Part shown: positions 40,934-48,908 of the stretch, one piece after another | Layout of the letters: every line of letters starts with the position of its first letter | Numbering within the stretch: the stretch's first letter is position 1 | From: Nostoc sp. NIES-4103 | GTDB taxonomy: Bacteria > Cyanobacteriota > Cyanobacteriia > Cyanobacteriales > Nostocaceae | Length of the DNA: 64,000 nt | Assembly: GCF_002368335.1 (NCBI RefSeq) | Contig: NZ_AP018288.1 | Location: forward strand, 5,963,091-6,027,090 | Direction of reading: 5' to 3' | Program-made: the position numbers and the translations under genes | The notes under the pieces: generated by a model | What the model was told of the DNA's origin: nothing | What the model saw: the letters and a program-made list of their open reading frames with translations, nothing else | Database searches by the model: none

Positions 40934-43015
40934 CTACTCCCCACTCCCCAACCCTAACCGATCAAGGATGAAAGCATACTCAAAAGCAAGTTCTCGCAGG
41001 CTGTCGTAACGTCCAGATGCGCCGCCGTGTCCTGCATCCATGTTGGTTTTCAACAAGAGAATATTATTATCGGTTTTGAGTTCCCGAAGTTTAGCTGTCC
41101 ATTTGGCGGGTTCCCAATATTTGACGCGAGAATCATTTAAGCCGGCAATAATTAGTAAATCTGGGTAATCTTTCGCCTCAACATTATCATAGGGTGAGTA
41201 AGATTTCATGTAGTCATAATAAATTGGATCGTTGGGATTTCCCCATTCTTCCCATTCCATAGCTGAAAGTGGTAGGGAAGTATCCAATATAGTAGTTACT
41301 ACATCTACAAAGGGAACTTGGGCTACTACTAATTTGAATAGGTCAGGACGTAAATTCATCACTGCACCCATCAATAAACCGCCTGCACTACCGCCAGTAA
41401 TTGCTAGGCGATCGCTCGCTGTCCAACCTTCGGCAATCAAATACTCCGCACAAGCGATAAAATCTGTAAAGGTATTCTTTTTCTGCAAAAACTTCCCTGC
41501 TTCATACCACTTCCGCCCCATCTCTTCACCGCCACGAATATGGGCAATAGCAAACACCATTCCTCGGTCTAGCAGTGAAAGTTTATTTCCAGAAAATGTT
41601 GCAGGGTAAGACATACCATAAGCACCATATCCTGTCATTAACAAAGGATTTTTACCGTCTTTTACTATTCCCCGTTTATAAACAATAGATATGGGAATCT
41701 TTGTGCCATCTGCGGCTTTTGCCATCAGCCACTCACTCTGATATTGAGTTTTATCGTAGCCACCAAGAACTTCTGTTTGTTTTTTCAACTCCCGCTGAGT
41801 TGTTTCCATGTTGTAATCGAAAACAGATAGGGGCGTGACTAAAGATGTGTAATTAAAGCGCAAAATATTAGTGTTAAACTCTGGGTTACTTCCTTCATAT
41901 AACTCATATGTTGGTTCAGGAAAAGAAATATTATTTTCTTCGCCTGTTGTGAGATTTTGCACTCTAATAGTTTCTAGCCCCCCAGTTCTTTCATAAATTA
42001 CCAAGTGATTACTAAACAAACTTACCCCTGATAGCAGCACATCATCTCGGTGAGGAATTACAGTTTGCCAATTCTCCTTTGCAGGTGAAGCTACTGGGGT
42101 TTTCATCAGCTTGAAGTTAACAGCGTCTTCATTAGTAACAATGTAGAAGTAATCGCTATGATGATCAACACTGTATTCTATTCCCTGAGTACGTGGATGA
42201 ATTAATTGAAAATCGTCAGTGGGATTATTAGCATCTAAATAATACACTTCAGAGGTGATGCTGCTATGTAACATCAGCAAAATATATGCTTGACTGCGAG
42301 TTTCGGTAACATATATAGGGAAAGCATCATCTGGTTCATGGTAAATTAAAACATCTTCTTGAAACGAAGTGCCTAAAGTATGCCTAAATAATTGATAAGG
42401 GCGGTTAGCAGCATCAATTTTGGTATAAAATCCTGTTTTATTATCATTGCCCCAAGCAAAAGAAAAGTAAGTTTCAGGAATCACTTCTGGATACAATTGA
42501 TGCGTATTTAAGTCCAGAAAGTAAAGTGTATACTGCTCAGAACCACTGGTATCTATTGAATAAGCCAATATTTGATGATTAGGGCTAATAGCAAAAGCAC
42601 CTAAATCAAAAAACTCATGCTCTGCGGCTAATTCATTTTCATCTAAGATGATTTCTTCAGGAGCATCTAAACTATCTTTTTTGCGGCAGTAAATCCGATA
42701 ACCCTTTCCTTCCTCCGTCCGGGAATAATAATAATATTCATCTTTGCGGTATGGCACAGACAAATCAGTCTCTTTAATCCTAGCCAACATTTCATCGTAG
42801 AGTTTGGTTTGCAGTACTTCTGTATGCTGCATCATCTCTGCGGTGTAAGCATTCTCTGCCTTCAGGTAGTCGATAACTTGTGGGTTATCGCGATCGCGTA
42901 GCCAAAAGTAATTATCAATACGGCGATCGCCATGCGATTCCAAAACCTGCGGCTGCTTTTCGGCAACAGGAGGCACTACGATATCTCTTAAAATATTATT
43001 ATTTTTATTCATCAT
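40934..43015 (-). CDS. ptrB: Oligopeptidase B / prolyl oligopeptidase family (S9)
   Basis: A 693-residue serine peptidase that cleaves small peptides after basic residues. The N-terminal beta-propeller domain (about 75-410) is preceded by QVLESHGDRRIDNYFWLRDR. The hydrolase domain has the nucleophile in AITGGSAGGLLMGAV, LIIAGLNDSRVKYWEPAKW (Asp of the triad) and MDAGHGGASGRYD (catalytic His). The acidic specificity residues of oligopeptidase B appear in AMEWEEWGNPND. The last residues (LGLGSGE) are encoded by the adjacent heptamer-type repeat, so the C-terminus has been extended or replaced by repeat DNA. Probably cytoplasmic, since no signal peptide is visible. Confidence 0.93.
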   Translation of the reverse strand: MMNKNNNILRDIVVPPVAEKQPQVLESHGDRRIDNYFWLRDRDNPQVIDYLKAENAYTAEMMQHTEVLQTKLYDEMLARIKETDLSVPYRKDEYYYYSRTEEGKGYRIYCRKKDSLDAPEEIILDENELAAEHEFFDLGAFAISPNHQILAYSIDTSGSEQYTLYFLDLNTHQLYPEVIPETYFSFAWGNDNKTGFYTKIDAANRPYQLFRHTLGTSFQEDVLIYHEPDDAFPIYVTETRSQAYILLMLHSSITSEVYYLDANNPTDDFQLIHPRTQGIEYSVDHHSDYFYIVTNEDAVNFKLMKTPVASPAKENWQTVIPHRDDVLLSGVSLFSNHLVIYERTGGLETIRVQNLTTGEENNISFPEPTYELYEGSNPEFNTNILRFNYTSLVTPLSVFDYNMETTQRELKKQTEVLGGYDKTQYQSEWLMAKAADGTKIPISIVYKRGIVKDGKNPLLMTGYGAYGMSYPATFSGNKLSLLDRGMVFAIAHIRGGEEMGRKWYEAGKFLQKKNTFTDFIACAEYLIAEGWTASDRLAITGGSAGGLLMGAVMNLRPDLFKLVVAQVPFVDVVTTILDTSLPLSAMEWEEWGNPNDPIYYDYMKSYSPYDNVEAKDYPDLLIIAGLNDSRVKYWEPAKWTAKLRELKTDNNILLLKTNMDAGHGGASGRYDSLRELAFEYAFILDRLGLGSGE

Positions 43016-43049
43016 TTCTAACCTTTAGTAATACTGCTGAGTGAGGAGT

Positions 43050-43135
43050 TAAGAGTCAGTTGTCAGTTGTGAGAAATTCATTCTCCCTCATCCCCCTCAT
43101 CCCCCTTATCCCCCTCATCTCCCTCATCTCCCTCA
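43050..43135. repeat. C/T-rich tandem array
   Basis: TTGTCAG-type heptamers (43055-43070) and repeated CATCCCCCT/CATCTCCCT units (43083-43140) end within the stop region of the next gene. Confidence 0.85.
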
Positions 43136-43873
43136 TCCCCCAGAAACCTCCCTCTGACGCTGAGAGTTTCTCTTCAACGTACACAAACCAATAGCTGGTA
43201 TCACTCCGAGAATAATAGCTGTAAATCCTTGCTCGCCCAAATACAATATCCCAGTACGAATTACTTCTGGAATTAAATATTGTATAAGAGAGAGCAACCA
43301 AATAAAAACACTGATCAAGAAAAAAGCAACAGCAGGCAGAAAAGTCCACCACCAAGCGCCTGCTGTGTAACGCCGTAACACCAACCATTGGAAAAGCCCT
43401 AGCCAAATTCCAGAAAGAATATATGAGATTGTTGATAATAATCCCAAAATCACAGTGATTTCAGGAGATAAAGCTTCATTTAAGGAAGCAGCAATGGATG
43501 AGATATAGTTACTCCAGGCCATAGCAACGCCGTAAGCTACCACCCACCCTACACTAGTAGCCAGCGTCCATAACCAACCAGAGAGATAGAGGCGAAGAGC
43601 AAGAGCTTGATCTGCGCCGAAAACCACAGCAAACACAACAGTAGTGAGTAATCTTACCCAGATATGGGACTCAACAGCAATAGCAGGGGGCAGGCTTCCT
43701 AGAATAATTCTTTCTAGAGCTATACTAACAACACCTCCCACAATCCATCCCATGATGGTCATGCAAGTAAATACAACAAAAAACTTCCGTCGCAGCGATC
43801 GCGGAATCAACAACCTGCCTAGACTGGAATTATTATTAGTCGATGTCACATTAGAACTAGAATCAGATTGCAT
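43133..43873 (-). CDS. Polytopic membrane protein, unknown function
   Basis: A 246-residue protein with about five hydrophobic segments. An N-terminal Ser/Asn-rich tail is followed by LLIPRSLRRKFFVVFTCMTIMGW and a repeated motif LSGWLWTLATSVGWVV and LSGIWLGLFQWLVLRRYTAG. This Gly-Trp, WLVLRR type of repeat is seen in uncharacterised cyanobacterial membrane proteins. The frame is open to 44047, but the first 58 residues are encoded by heptamer repeats; the ATG at 43873 (MQSDSSSN) is preferred. The C-terminus ends at basic RNSQRQREVSGG. Divergent from hemE. Confidence 0.75.
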   Translation of the reverse strand: MQSDSSSNVTSTNNNSSLGRLLIPRSLRRKFFVVFTCMTIMGWIVGGVVSIALERIILGSLPPAIAVESHIWVRLLTTVVFAVVFGADQALALRLYLSGWLWTLATSVGWVVAYGVAMAWSNYISSIAASLNEALSPEITVILGLLSTISYILSGIWLGLFQWLVLRRYTAGAWWWTFLPAVAFFLISVFIWLLSLIQYLIPEVIRTGILYLGEQGFTAIILGVIPAIGLCTLKRNSQRQREVSGG

Positions 43874-43894
43874 AATAAAAGGGAGTAAGGTGCT

Positions 43895-44005
43895 TTCGGT
43901 GCAGGGGAGCAGGGGTGCAGGGGGGATGAGGGGGATGAGGGAGAATAACCAATTGCCAATTCCCCAGTCCCTAGTCCCCAATCCCCAATCCCTAATCCCC
44001 ATTTC
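43895..44005. repeat. Heptamer arrays upstream of hemE
   Basis: GCAGGGG/GGGATGAGG units (43905-43945) and CCCCAGT/CCCTAGT/CCCCAAT heptamers (43960-44002) lie between the divergent membrane protein gene and hemE. They create a false N-terminal extension of the membrane protein frame. Confidence 0.9.
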
Positions 44006-44075
44006 TGAAAAAGCGTAATCCCAGAATGATAAGCTAAACATTGGCATCAGAAAGTGACTTAGGATGAAGTGTTAA

Positions 44076-45128
44076 ATGGGTGTTACGTTAACGGCTCCTC
44101 ATCTCCTGCGGGCTGCTCGTGGTGAAGTAGTAGATCGTCCTCCCGTGTGGATGATGCGACAAGCGGGACGATATATGAAAGCGTATCGAGACTTAAGGGA
44201 GAAGTATCCCTCATTCCGCGATCGCTCCGAAATTCCCGAAGTAGCAATTGAAGTCTCCCTGCAACCTTGGAGAGCCTTCCAGCCTGACGGAGTGATTTTA
44301 TTTTCCGACATTGTAACCCCATTGCCTGGTTTAGGCATTGACATGGACATTGCGGAAGGTAAAGGCCCAATCATTCACTCGCCCATTCGCACTCAAGAAC
44401 AAGTTGATAACCTGCATTCTTTAGATCCAGAAGCATCTCTACCATTTATTAAGACAATTTTGCAGGCGCTACGCCAAGAAGTTGGCGACAAATCAACGGT
44501 GTTAGGCTTCGTGGGTGCGCCGTGGACGTTAGCGGCTTATGCGGTGGAAGGTAAAGGTTCTAAAACCTACTCCATCATCAAAAATATGGCATTCTCAGAG
44601 CCAGCGATATTACATCAGCTGTTAGCTAAATTAGCAGATGAAATCGCTGTTTATGTGCGCTACCAAATTGACTGTGGTGCCCAAGTGGTACAAATGTTCG
44701 ATTCTTGGGCAGGACAATTAAGCCCCCAAGATTATGACGTTTTTGCTCTGCCTTATCAGCAAAGAGTGTTCCAGCAAGTTAAGCAAACTCATCCAGATAC
44801 ACCTTTGATTTTGTTGGTCAGTGGTAGTGCTGGCGTGTTGGAAAGAATGGCACAATCAGGTGCAGATGTCGTGACTGTTGATTGGACAGTGGATATGGCA
44901 GATGCACGCGCCAGATTAGGTAAACACGTCAAAGTACAGGGAAATCTTGACCCTGGTGTACTATTTGGTTCCAAACAGTTTATCCGCGATCGCATCCTTG
45001 ATACAGTTCGCAAAGCTGGAAATTGGGGTCATATCCTCAATCTTGGACATGGTGTACTACCAGAAACTCCAGAAGAAAATGTTGCTTTCTTCTTTGAAAC
45101 AGCTAAACAACTGAATGCACTTGTTTAG
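44076..45128 (+). CDS. hemE: Uroporphyrinogen decarboxylase
   Basis: HemE decarboxylates the four acetate side chains of uroporphyrinogen III to give coproporphyrinogen III, a shared step for heme, chlorophyll and bilins. The 350-residue sequence has LLRAARGEVVDRPPVWMMRQ and AGRYMKAYR (conserved substrate-binding Arg residues), LFSDIVTPLPGLGID (catalytic Asp), GFVGAPWTLAAYAVEG and the C-terminal GHILNLGHGVLPETPEENV. The start is supported by AGGA upstream. It is followed by hicBA after a short inverted heptamer region, so it is probably monocistronic. Confidence 0.97.
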   Translation: MGVTLTAPHLLRAARGEVVDRPPVWMMRQAGRYMKAYRDLREKYPSFRDRSEIPEVAIEVSLQPWRAFQPDGVILFSDIVTPLPGLGIDMDIAEGKGPIIHSPIRTQEQVDNLHSLDPEASLPFIKTILQALRQEVGDKSTVLGFVGAPWTLAAYAVEGKGSKTYSIIKNMAFSEPAILHQLLAKLADEIAVYVRYQIDCGAQVVQMFDSWAGQLSPQDYDVFALPYQQRVFQQVKQTHPDTPLILLVSGSAGVLERMAQSGADVVTVDWTVDMADARARLGKHVKVQGNLDPGVLFGSKQFIRDRILDTVRKAGNWGHILNLGHGVLPETPEENVAFFFETAKQLNALV

Positions 45129-45209
45129 TCAGTGGTTAGTGGTTAGTTGTCAGTGGCAGAATCAAAACAACTGACAACTAACTACTCACAACTAACAACT
45201 AATATTTTT

Positions 45210-45419
45210 ATGAGAACTTTTACCGCGATCGTCGAACGCGATTCTGATACAAATCTATATGTTGGCTACGTTCCTGGTTTTCCTGGAGCGCATTCTCAAG
45301 GTGAAACTTTAGATGAGTTACATGAGAATTTACGTGAGGTAATTGAGATGTTGCTAGAAGATGAAAATTTAGATTTTATTACTGAATTTATTGGTACACA
45401 GCAAATTGTGATTCCATAA
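45210..45419 (+). CDS. hicB: HicB family antitoxin, short form
   Basis: A 69-residue protein with the partially degraded RNase H-like HicB fold: MRTFTAIVERDSDTNLYVGYV, PGFPGAHSQGETLDELHENL, and REVIEMLLED. It is expected to bind and block the HicA-type RNA-cleaving toxin encoded 3 nt downstream. No C-terminal ribbon-helix-helix or helix-turn-helix DNA-binding domain is present, so self-regulation as in typical HicB would require another factor. The frame is open from 45147, but the first 21 residues derive from TTAGTTG/TTGTCAG-type repeats; the ATG at 45210 is preferred. Confidence 0.88.
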   Translation: MRTFTAIVERDSDTNLYVGYVPGFPGAHSQGETLDELHENLREVIEMLLEDENLDFITEFIGTQQIVIP

Positions 45420-45422
45420 GTT

Positions 45423-45644
45423 ATGAGCAACATTCCTGTTCTAAAACCCCAGGAGGTTGTTCGGATTCTTGAGAAACTTGGATTTATAGAAGTGCGTCAG
45501 AAAGGTTCACACAAGCAATTCCGTCATGAAGATGGACGAAGTACAACGGTTCCATTTCACAAAGGTCGAGATATATCACCTAGATTGCTACGACAAATTG
45601 CCAGTGATATTAATTTGACAGTTGAAGAAATGTTAAATGCGTGA
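45423..45644 (+). CDS. hicA: HicA family toxin (mRNA interferase)
   Basis: A 73-residue double-stranded-RNA-binding-like toxin that cleaves mRNA. Family features are KPQEVVRILEKLGFIEVRQK, then GSHKQFRHEDGRSTTVPFH with the catalytic His in GSHK, and GRDISPRLLRQIASDINL. It begins 3 nt after hicB. The gene order hicB-hicA is the reverse of the best-studied arrangement but is common. MITE-like elements follow directly. Confidence 0.93.
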   Translation: MSNIPVLKPQEVVRILEKLGFIEVRQKGSHKQFRHEDGRSTTVPFHKGRDISPRLLRQIASDINLTVEEMLNA

Positions 45645-45656
45645 TCAAATATAACT

Positions 45657-45747
45657 AGAACTTACGCACACTCTACGCATTCTTAGCGTTCTTGGCGTCT
45701 TGGCGGTTCGATAAATTAAGGTTTTTGGCAATTTTTGCGTAAGTCCT
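45657..45747. mobile_element. MITE-like element, AGGACTTACGCA family (91 bp)
   Basis: Inverted ends AGAACTTACGCA (45657-45668) and TGCGTAAGTCCT (45736-45747), matching at 11 of 12. The interior carries the TTGGCGGTTCGAT block found near 2050-2071. It begins 13 nt after the hicA stop. Confidence 0.75.
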
Positions 45748-45758
45748 GATAACAATAC

Positions 45759-45884
45759 AATAGACTTCTTGCATAAATCAAAAACAAGAATCCCACCCCG
45801 CCAAAGCTACGCTTTTGCCCCCTTCCTCGCTAGCGGGGAGGGGCTGGGGGTGGGGTATTAGCGGACTTTTGCAAGAGGTCTATT
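45759..45884. mobile_element. MITE-like element with AATAGACTTCTTGCA termini
   Basis: A 126-bp element with 15-bp terminal inverted repeats matching at 14 positions (45759-45773 and 45870-45884). The interior has CCCACCCCGCC and GGGGCTGGGGGTGGGG arms that extend the foldback. It lies 12 bp from the preceding element of a different family. Confidence 0.85.
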
Positions 45885-45945
45885 GATTTGCGGAACATTT
45901 AACTTTTTTTTAACTCTTAATTTTTAAAAGTTTAAAAGACTTAGT

Positions 45946-46923
45946 ATGAACCAGAAAAAAATTTTAGTGACCGGCGCAAGTGGCTGTATCGGTCACTATA
46001 TTTCAGAAGCTTTAATTCAAAATACAAATCACGAATTATTTCTATTAGTTAGAAACCCCAATAAACTGCAAGTTAATACTCAAGCACGCCCAGGTATCAC
46101 CGTCTTGCAAGGTGATATGCAAAAAATTAGCCAGTTTGCTGACTTACTATCCACAATTGATATTGCAGTACTCACAGCAACGGCTTGGGGTGGTGAACAA
46201 ACTTTTGATATTAATGTAGATCAAACAATCGAATTACTCCAACTTTTAGATGCAGAACGCTGCGAACAAGTAATCTATTTTTCTACAGCTAGTGTTTTAG
46301 GACGTGACAATCAACCACTAAAAGAAGCAGGGGAAATTGGTACAGATTATATCCGTTCTAAATATGATTGCTTACATAAAAAATCACAATTAGCAATAGC
46401 ATCAAAAATCACTACTGTTTTTCCGACTTTAGTTCTGGGTGGTGATGCTAATAAACCCTATTCTCATGCCACAACTGGCATTCCAGAAGTGGCAAAATAT
46501 ATTAATTTGATTCGCTTTTTGCAAGTTGATGGCAGTTTTCACTTTATTCACGGGCGAGACATTGCCACTGTTGTGCAATACTTAATTAATCATCCGCCCA
46601 AAGAGAATGCATCACGTTCCTTAGTTTTAGGTCAAAAAGAAATAACTGCCAATCAAGCAGTAGAACAACTTTGTGCTTATCTGAATAAAAAGATTTACTT
46701 TCGCATTCCTTTGTCTTTAGGATTAGCTAATTTAATTATTGCTATTTTCCGTATTCAAATGGCAGCTTGGGATAGATTCTGTATGAACTATCGGCATTTT
46801 ACATACAAAAATGTCATTAATCCTGATAGTTTTGGCTTGCCAAATTATTGTGTCACCATGAGTGATGTTTTGAAAATTAGCGGTGTCGAAGGTAGGGCTA
46901 ATACCAATTCCAAAAAGCTGTAG
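45946..46923 (+). CDS. NAD-dependent epimerase/dehydratase family protein
   Basis: A 325-residue extended short-chain dehydrogenase/reductase. Nucleotide-binding motif ILVTGASGCIGHYISEAL, a cofactor-contact region LTATAWGGEQTFDINVDQT, the active-site Ser/Thr in IYFSTASVLG, and the catalytic YxxxK in TDYIRSKYDCL are visible. HGRDIATVVQYLI is the usual later motif. C-terminal regions are hydrophobic and helical, perhaps membrane-associated (LSLGLANLIIAIFRIQMAAW). The substrate is unknown: sugar nucleotide, sterol-like or flavonoid-like substrates are all possible for this family. Confidence 0.85.
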   Translation: MNQKKILVTGASGCIGHYISEALIQNTNHELFLLVRNPNKLQVNTQARPGITVLQGDMQKISQFADLLSTIDIAVLTATAWGGEQTFDINVDQTIELLQLLDAERCEQVIYFSTASVLGRDNQPLKEAGEIGTDYIRSKYDCLHKKSQLAIASKITTVFPTLVLGGDANKPYSHATTGIPEVAKYINLIRFLQVDGSFHFIHGRDIATVVQYLINHPPKENASRSLVLGQKEITANQAVEQLCAYLNKKIYFRIPLSLGLANLIIAIFRIQMAAWDRFCMNYRHFTYKNVINPDSFGLPNYCVTMSDVLKISGVEGRANTNSKKL

Positions 46924-47422
46924 GCGCGTACAACTGTACCCCCCTAGCCATGTATCTGTATCAGATATTTCGTGAAATGGTATAACCAGTAGTAGCGTGG
47001 CACACCTAAAATGATGGAATAGAAAATCAGCAAAAAGCTTGATTTATTGGACTCATAGCTAATTCTTTAATACACTAGTTTAGCTGTGCCACGCCAGTAT
47101 TAGCACGACCGGACTAAAATGTTGCAATAGATTTTCTTGTGGGGCGGGTATCTTACCCGCCAATAACGGACGGGCGAGACGCCCATCCCACAAGAGTTGC
47201 TAATGCACAACTTTAGTCTAGACACGCCAGTAGGGTGGGTTATGGACGTTAGTCTTAATGCACCGACGAATCAGTGATGGTGCGTTGCGCTTCGCGACAA
47301 CACACCCTACATTTGTTGTTAACATGACAAGTGACACCGTTCCCACAATTACTCTCTTCCCAGTGTAAGATTACCTATACAATTTTTCTCCCCCGCTCTC
47401 TAATGTACGCCTCTACGCCAAT
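46924..47422. repeat. Mosaic of nested repeat elements between convergent genes
   Basis: It contains a MITE-like element (46995-47094), an element about 47103-47228 whose ends are roughly inverted (CGGACTAAAATGTTGCA and TGCACAACTTTAGTCTAGAC) and whose hairpin core matches 36413-36496, and a 34-bp block (47277-47310) that recurs exactly in inverted orientation at 62945-62978. No gene is supported. Confidence 0.8.
46995..47094. mobile_element. MITE-like element with GCGTGGCACA termini
   Basis: A 100-bp element with 16-bp terminal inverted repeats matching at 15 positions: GCGTGGCACACCTAAA at 46995-47010 and TTTAGCTGTGCCACGC at 47079-47094. It is A+T-rich inside and carries no coding sequence. 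Confidence 0.85.
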
Positions 47423-48729
47423 TCATAATCTGAATTCTTTGGCTTGTGCCAAAATTGGATTGATATCAAACCAAGAACCATCTTCATCACGGTATTCAAA
47501 TACAAACATACTGTGAAGCAAAAGTTCATATTTTTCATGACCTCTTAAGCTTTTGTCTTGCGCTACTTCACGCAATACTTCCCATTCATCAGGTGTAATT
47601 GCTAAAGTTAATTCATTACGGCGTTGTTTAATGACTCTATTTACGCACTCTTGTGAAATGGGCGGGTCTTGTTGCTGAAGACAGCGAAATAATAACATCA
47701 GCAAATTTCGTAAATGACCACCGCTAACTAAGCACAGCCTTTCTAAAGTTTGAAGACTATCAAAAACTTGGGTAATTAAATGCTGGCTTTGTTCCCAACT
47801 GACACCAGGAAAAGCCCTCGCCATGACCATTTGTTGCAGTAGCGTAATTCCTGGGGAAAATTGCGAACCATCCTGTAATTGTACCGGAACCATCGGTAAA
47901 ACTTTAGGATCTACGCCAAAACGATTTGTTAACCTGCCTAAAGCATTGGAAAAAATCAACACTAAGGGAACAGTATAAACTACGTGGCAATTTAGTTGAT
48001 TTAACTGTTCGCCGCGTTCTACAAATAAATATTCTGGTTGATAATAACCGGAAGGTTTCAAAGAGTTATCAACTCGGTCAAGATTATCAACAATTACCAC
48101 CAGTCCTTTTTTCCCTTGCTGCTTGAGTTTTTCTCTGGCAGGTTTGAGTAATTCTTTGTTGATTGATTCTAATATACCTTGGTACGGGGTTCTAAATATT
48201 GTCGCAACTGACCGCGAAGTTTGGGACTATCTTTAGTTTTAGCAGTGATTTTGCCAATACCTACAGACAATTCAGCCTCAACACCAATGTCTAAGGGTGT
48301 TTGCAAAAATTCCGAAATTTCATGAAATAAATTTTTAAAGTATCCTGGTTTCAAGTTAATTTTGATTGCTTCCAAACTTTGGCTGACTTCACGAGCCACT
48401 GCCAGTAAAATATCTGTAACATCAATATCCGCCATATCTAGACCTTGGCTAGATTCAAAATAAACTACATGAAATCCCTGCTGTTCTAATTCTGCTTTCA
48501 GGCGCAGTAATTCAGTAGACTTGCCACAGCCGATATGTCCGGTAAATAATTGACAGGTGGGTTCTTCCGGTGAAAGCCTGGTGATAGTCCGCCCAAGTTC
48601 CTCAATAATTCTGGCACCACGCACTTGGGAAAAATCAATATAATACTGCCTATCTTCCGGTTTGCTGACAACCAGAGTTTTGGCTGGGTTGCAAGCCTGA
48701 AAAAACCTGACTAAATCTAGTTTCATCAC
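47423..48729 (-). pseudogene. P-loop ATPase (AAA-like), frameshifted
   Basis: A predicted ATPase broken into two frames. The 5' part (48169-48729) begins MMKLDLVRFFQACNPAKTL and has Walker A in TGHIGCGKSTELLRLKAELE. The 3' part (47423 to about 48180) carries a likely Walker B, LVVIVDNLDRVDN, and TLERLCLVSGGHLRNLLMLL with a sensor-like region. Near 48180 the first frame ends in TAG, while reading through with one extra base gives a continuous ...EPRTQGILESINKELLKPAR... product of roughly 435 residues. A single-base deletion therefore explains the break; a sequencing error is the main alternative. Homologues are typically stand-alone ATP-binding proteins of unknown role in filamentous cyanobacteria. 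Confidence 0.85.
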
Positions 48730-48908
48730 AAATCACCCGATATCAGCTTGGCACTCTTGCCCATCTCAGTGATTATACAGACGATAAAACTAGTTTTTCG
48801 CAAAAAGCTTCTTTAGTAGATGCCTGCCTATTTGTATCAACCTTAAAGTCAAAGGGTATTAAGCTCTATTTAGGCTTATCATATTAATGCTATGTAACTT
48901 GTAGCCAA

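Noticed and set aside
40717..41009. Open frames through the arrays near 40.8 kb (GELGAPTTVREWGLG-type peptides)
   Set aside because: They are translations of heptamer arrays and the 48-bp dispersed repeat, not genes.
43874..44047. Upstream start extending the membrane protein at 43133 by 58 residues
   Set aside because: The extension is encoded by heptamers (WGLGTRDWGIGNW) and lies before a better start at MQSDSSSN.
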